Positions 4,893-5,924 of a DNA stretch of 5,924 nucleotides are shown piece by piece (positions within the stretch are counted from its first letter, which is position 1; every line of letters starts with the position of its first letter). This DNA comes from Clostridia bacterium (GTDB lineage Bacteria; Bacillota; Clostridia; Oscillospirales; Acutalibacteraceae), in assembly GCA_017534365.1 (NCBI GenBank), contig JAFWCS010000516.1:1-5924 (forward strand), in the 5' to 3' direction. Made by a program: the position numbers and the translations under genes. The notes beneath the pieces were generated by a model that was not told the origin of the DNA, did not search any database, and worked only from the letters and a program-made list of their open reading frames with translations.

Positions 4893-5924
4893 GTGCCGAT
4901 CAGCCCGCAATTCATTCAGGAACTGCAGGATAAACTGGATATCGAAACCGTGATCGGCGCGCAGGTGGATCTCAAGCGCCGCGGCAAAACGCTGGTCGGG
5001 CTCTGCCCCTTTCACAACGAAAAAACGCCATCCTTCACGGTTTATCCCGACACGCGCTCCTTTTATTGCTTCGGCTGCGGCGCGGGCGGCGATATCATCA
5101 CCTTCGTGCGCCGGATGGAGAATCTCGATTACGTCGAGGCGGTCCGGACGCTGGCGCAGCAGGCCGGCCTGCCCATGCCGGAGGACGGCTACGACGATTC
5201 CCTCTTTCGCCAGCGGCAGCGGCTGCTGGCCGCGAACCGCGCGGCGGCGCGCTTTTTCAACGCGCAGCTCAACGCGCCGGAGCACCGGGCGGCGCTCGAG
5301 TATTTCCTGCGCCGCGGGCTGACGCCGAATACGATCCGCCATTTCGGCCTGGGCTACGCGTCGGACGACTGGCGGCAGCTGACCGATCACCTGAAGGCGC
5401 AGGGCTTCACCGCGCAGGAGCTGGTGCTGGCCAATCTCGCGCGCCGGTCGGATAAAAACGGCCGCACGAGCTATTACGATAATTTCCGCAACCGCGTCAT
5501 GTTCCCGATCATCGACCTGCAGGGCAACGTGATCGCCTTCGGCGGCCGGGTCATGGATGATTCCAAGCCGAAGTATATCAACACCGCCGATACGCCGGTC
5601 TATAAGAAAAGCAACGGCGTGTTCGCGCTGAATTTCGCCAAGAATTCCAATGAAAACCGGCTGATCCTCGTCGAGGGCTATATGGACGTGATCGCGCTGC
5701 ATCAGGCGGGCTTTACCAATGCGATCGCCTGCCTTGGCACGGCGTTCACGAGCGAGCAGGCGAATCTGCTCTCCCGCTACGCCGACGAGATCCTGATCTG
5801 TTACGACAACGACGAGGCCGGGCGCAAGGCGACCCGGCGGGCGCTGGAGGTGCTGGGCAGGACCGGGCTCAAGCTGCTGGTGGTGCAGATGGAGGGCGGC
5901 AAGGACGCCGACGAGATCATCCGC
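4893..5924 (+). CDS. dnaG: DNA primase DnaG, 3'-truncated by window edge
   Basis: DnaG makes the RNA primers for chromosome replication and works with the replicative helicase. The frame is open from GTG 4893 to the last base, giving 344 residues of a protein usually near 600. The N-terminus MPISPQFIQELQDKLDIETVI is typical. The CHC2 zinc finger has C38, H41, C59 and C62, within GLCPFHNEKTPSFTV and FYCFGCGAGGD. The catalytic core follows: RNRVMFPI and IAFGGRVMDDSKPKYINT, then the TOPRIM motifs LVEGYMDV (E261, D265), YDNDEAG (D305, D307) and KDADE (D338, D340). The rest of the TOPRIM region and the C-terminal helicase-binding domain lie outside the window. Nothing is missing or odd in what is visible. 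In many Firmicutes rpoD follows dnaG, and that is the likely next gene. GTG is supported by a strong GGAGGGG site and by the family N-terminus. Confidence 0.97.
   Translation, partial: MPISPQFIQELQDKLDIETVIGAQVDLKRRGKTLVGLCPFHNEKTPSFTVYPDTRSFYCFGCGAGGDIITFVRRMENLDYVEAVRTLAQQAGLPMPEDGYDDSLFRQRQRLLAANRAAARFFNAQLNAPEHRAALEYFLRRGLTPNTIRHFGLGYASDDWRQLTDHLKAQGFTAQELVLANLARRSDKNGRTSYYDNFRNRVMFPIIDLQGNVIAFGGRVMDDSKPKYINTADTPVYKKSNGVFALNFAKNSNENRLILVEGYMDVIALHQAGFTNAIACLGTAFTSEQANLLSRYADEILICYDNDEAGRKATRRALEVLGRTGLKLLVVQMEGGKDADEIIR

Noticed and set aside
4764..5702. Open frame of 312 codons on the minus strand, opposite dnaG
   Set aside because: It is antisense to clear DnaG zinc-finger and TOPRIM motifs and has no recognisable domain, so it is a GC-driven shadow.

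Overview
The window looks like a chromosomal, housekeeping stretch of a GC-rich Gram-positive anaerobe of the Clostridia, most likely an Oscillospiraceae/Ruminococcaceae-type gut bacterium. The pointers are an AddAB-type (not RecBCD) helicase-nuclease, a clostridial-type dGTPase gene directly before dnaG, strong GGAGG-type ribosome binding sites with GTG starts, and a mosaic of small palindromic repeats of a kind I recall from gut Clostridia. The taxonomy is inferred from gene types and composition, not from a search.

All five genes lie on the + strand. (1) The 3' two thirds of addA (1-2379; the start is outside the window). (2) A non-coding, repeat-rich stretch (2380-2690). It holds a palindromic mosaic element and a second, displaced copy of the last codons of addA, marked by a 21-bp exact direct repeat. 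(3) A strong promoter, rpmE (ribosomal protein L31, zinc form, 2770-2976) and a near-perfect intrinsic terminator. (4) A YigZ/IMPACT-family gene (3047-3673), whose stop codon lies inside its own terminator hairpin. (5) An AT-rich leader, then dgt (HD-domain dNTP triphosphohydrolase, 3820-4842) and, 50 bp later, dnaG (primase, 4893 to the window end, truncated). In related Firmicutes dnaG is usually followed by the sigma factor gene rpoD, which would lie beyond the window.

Functionally the window joins DNA break repair (AddA), translation (L31, YigZ/IMPACT) and replication (dGTPase and primase). dgt and dnaG probably form one transcription unit. rpmE has its own promoter. yigZ sits so close behind the rpmE terminator that it probably depends on readthrough or on a promoter inside rpmE.

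I see no defence system, phage, CRISPR array, tRNA or rRNA. The most notable signal is at the end of addA. The gene appears frameshifted five codons before its stop, and its expected C-terminal codons occur twice, on either side of a 210-bp palindrome-rich insertion.
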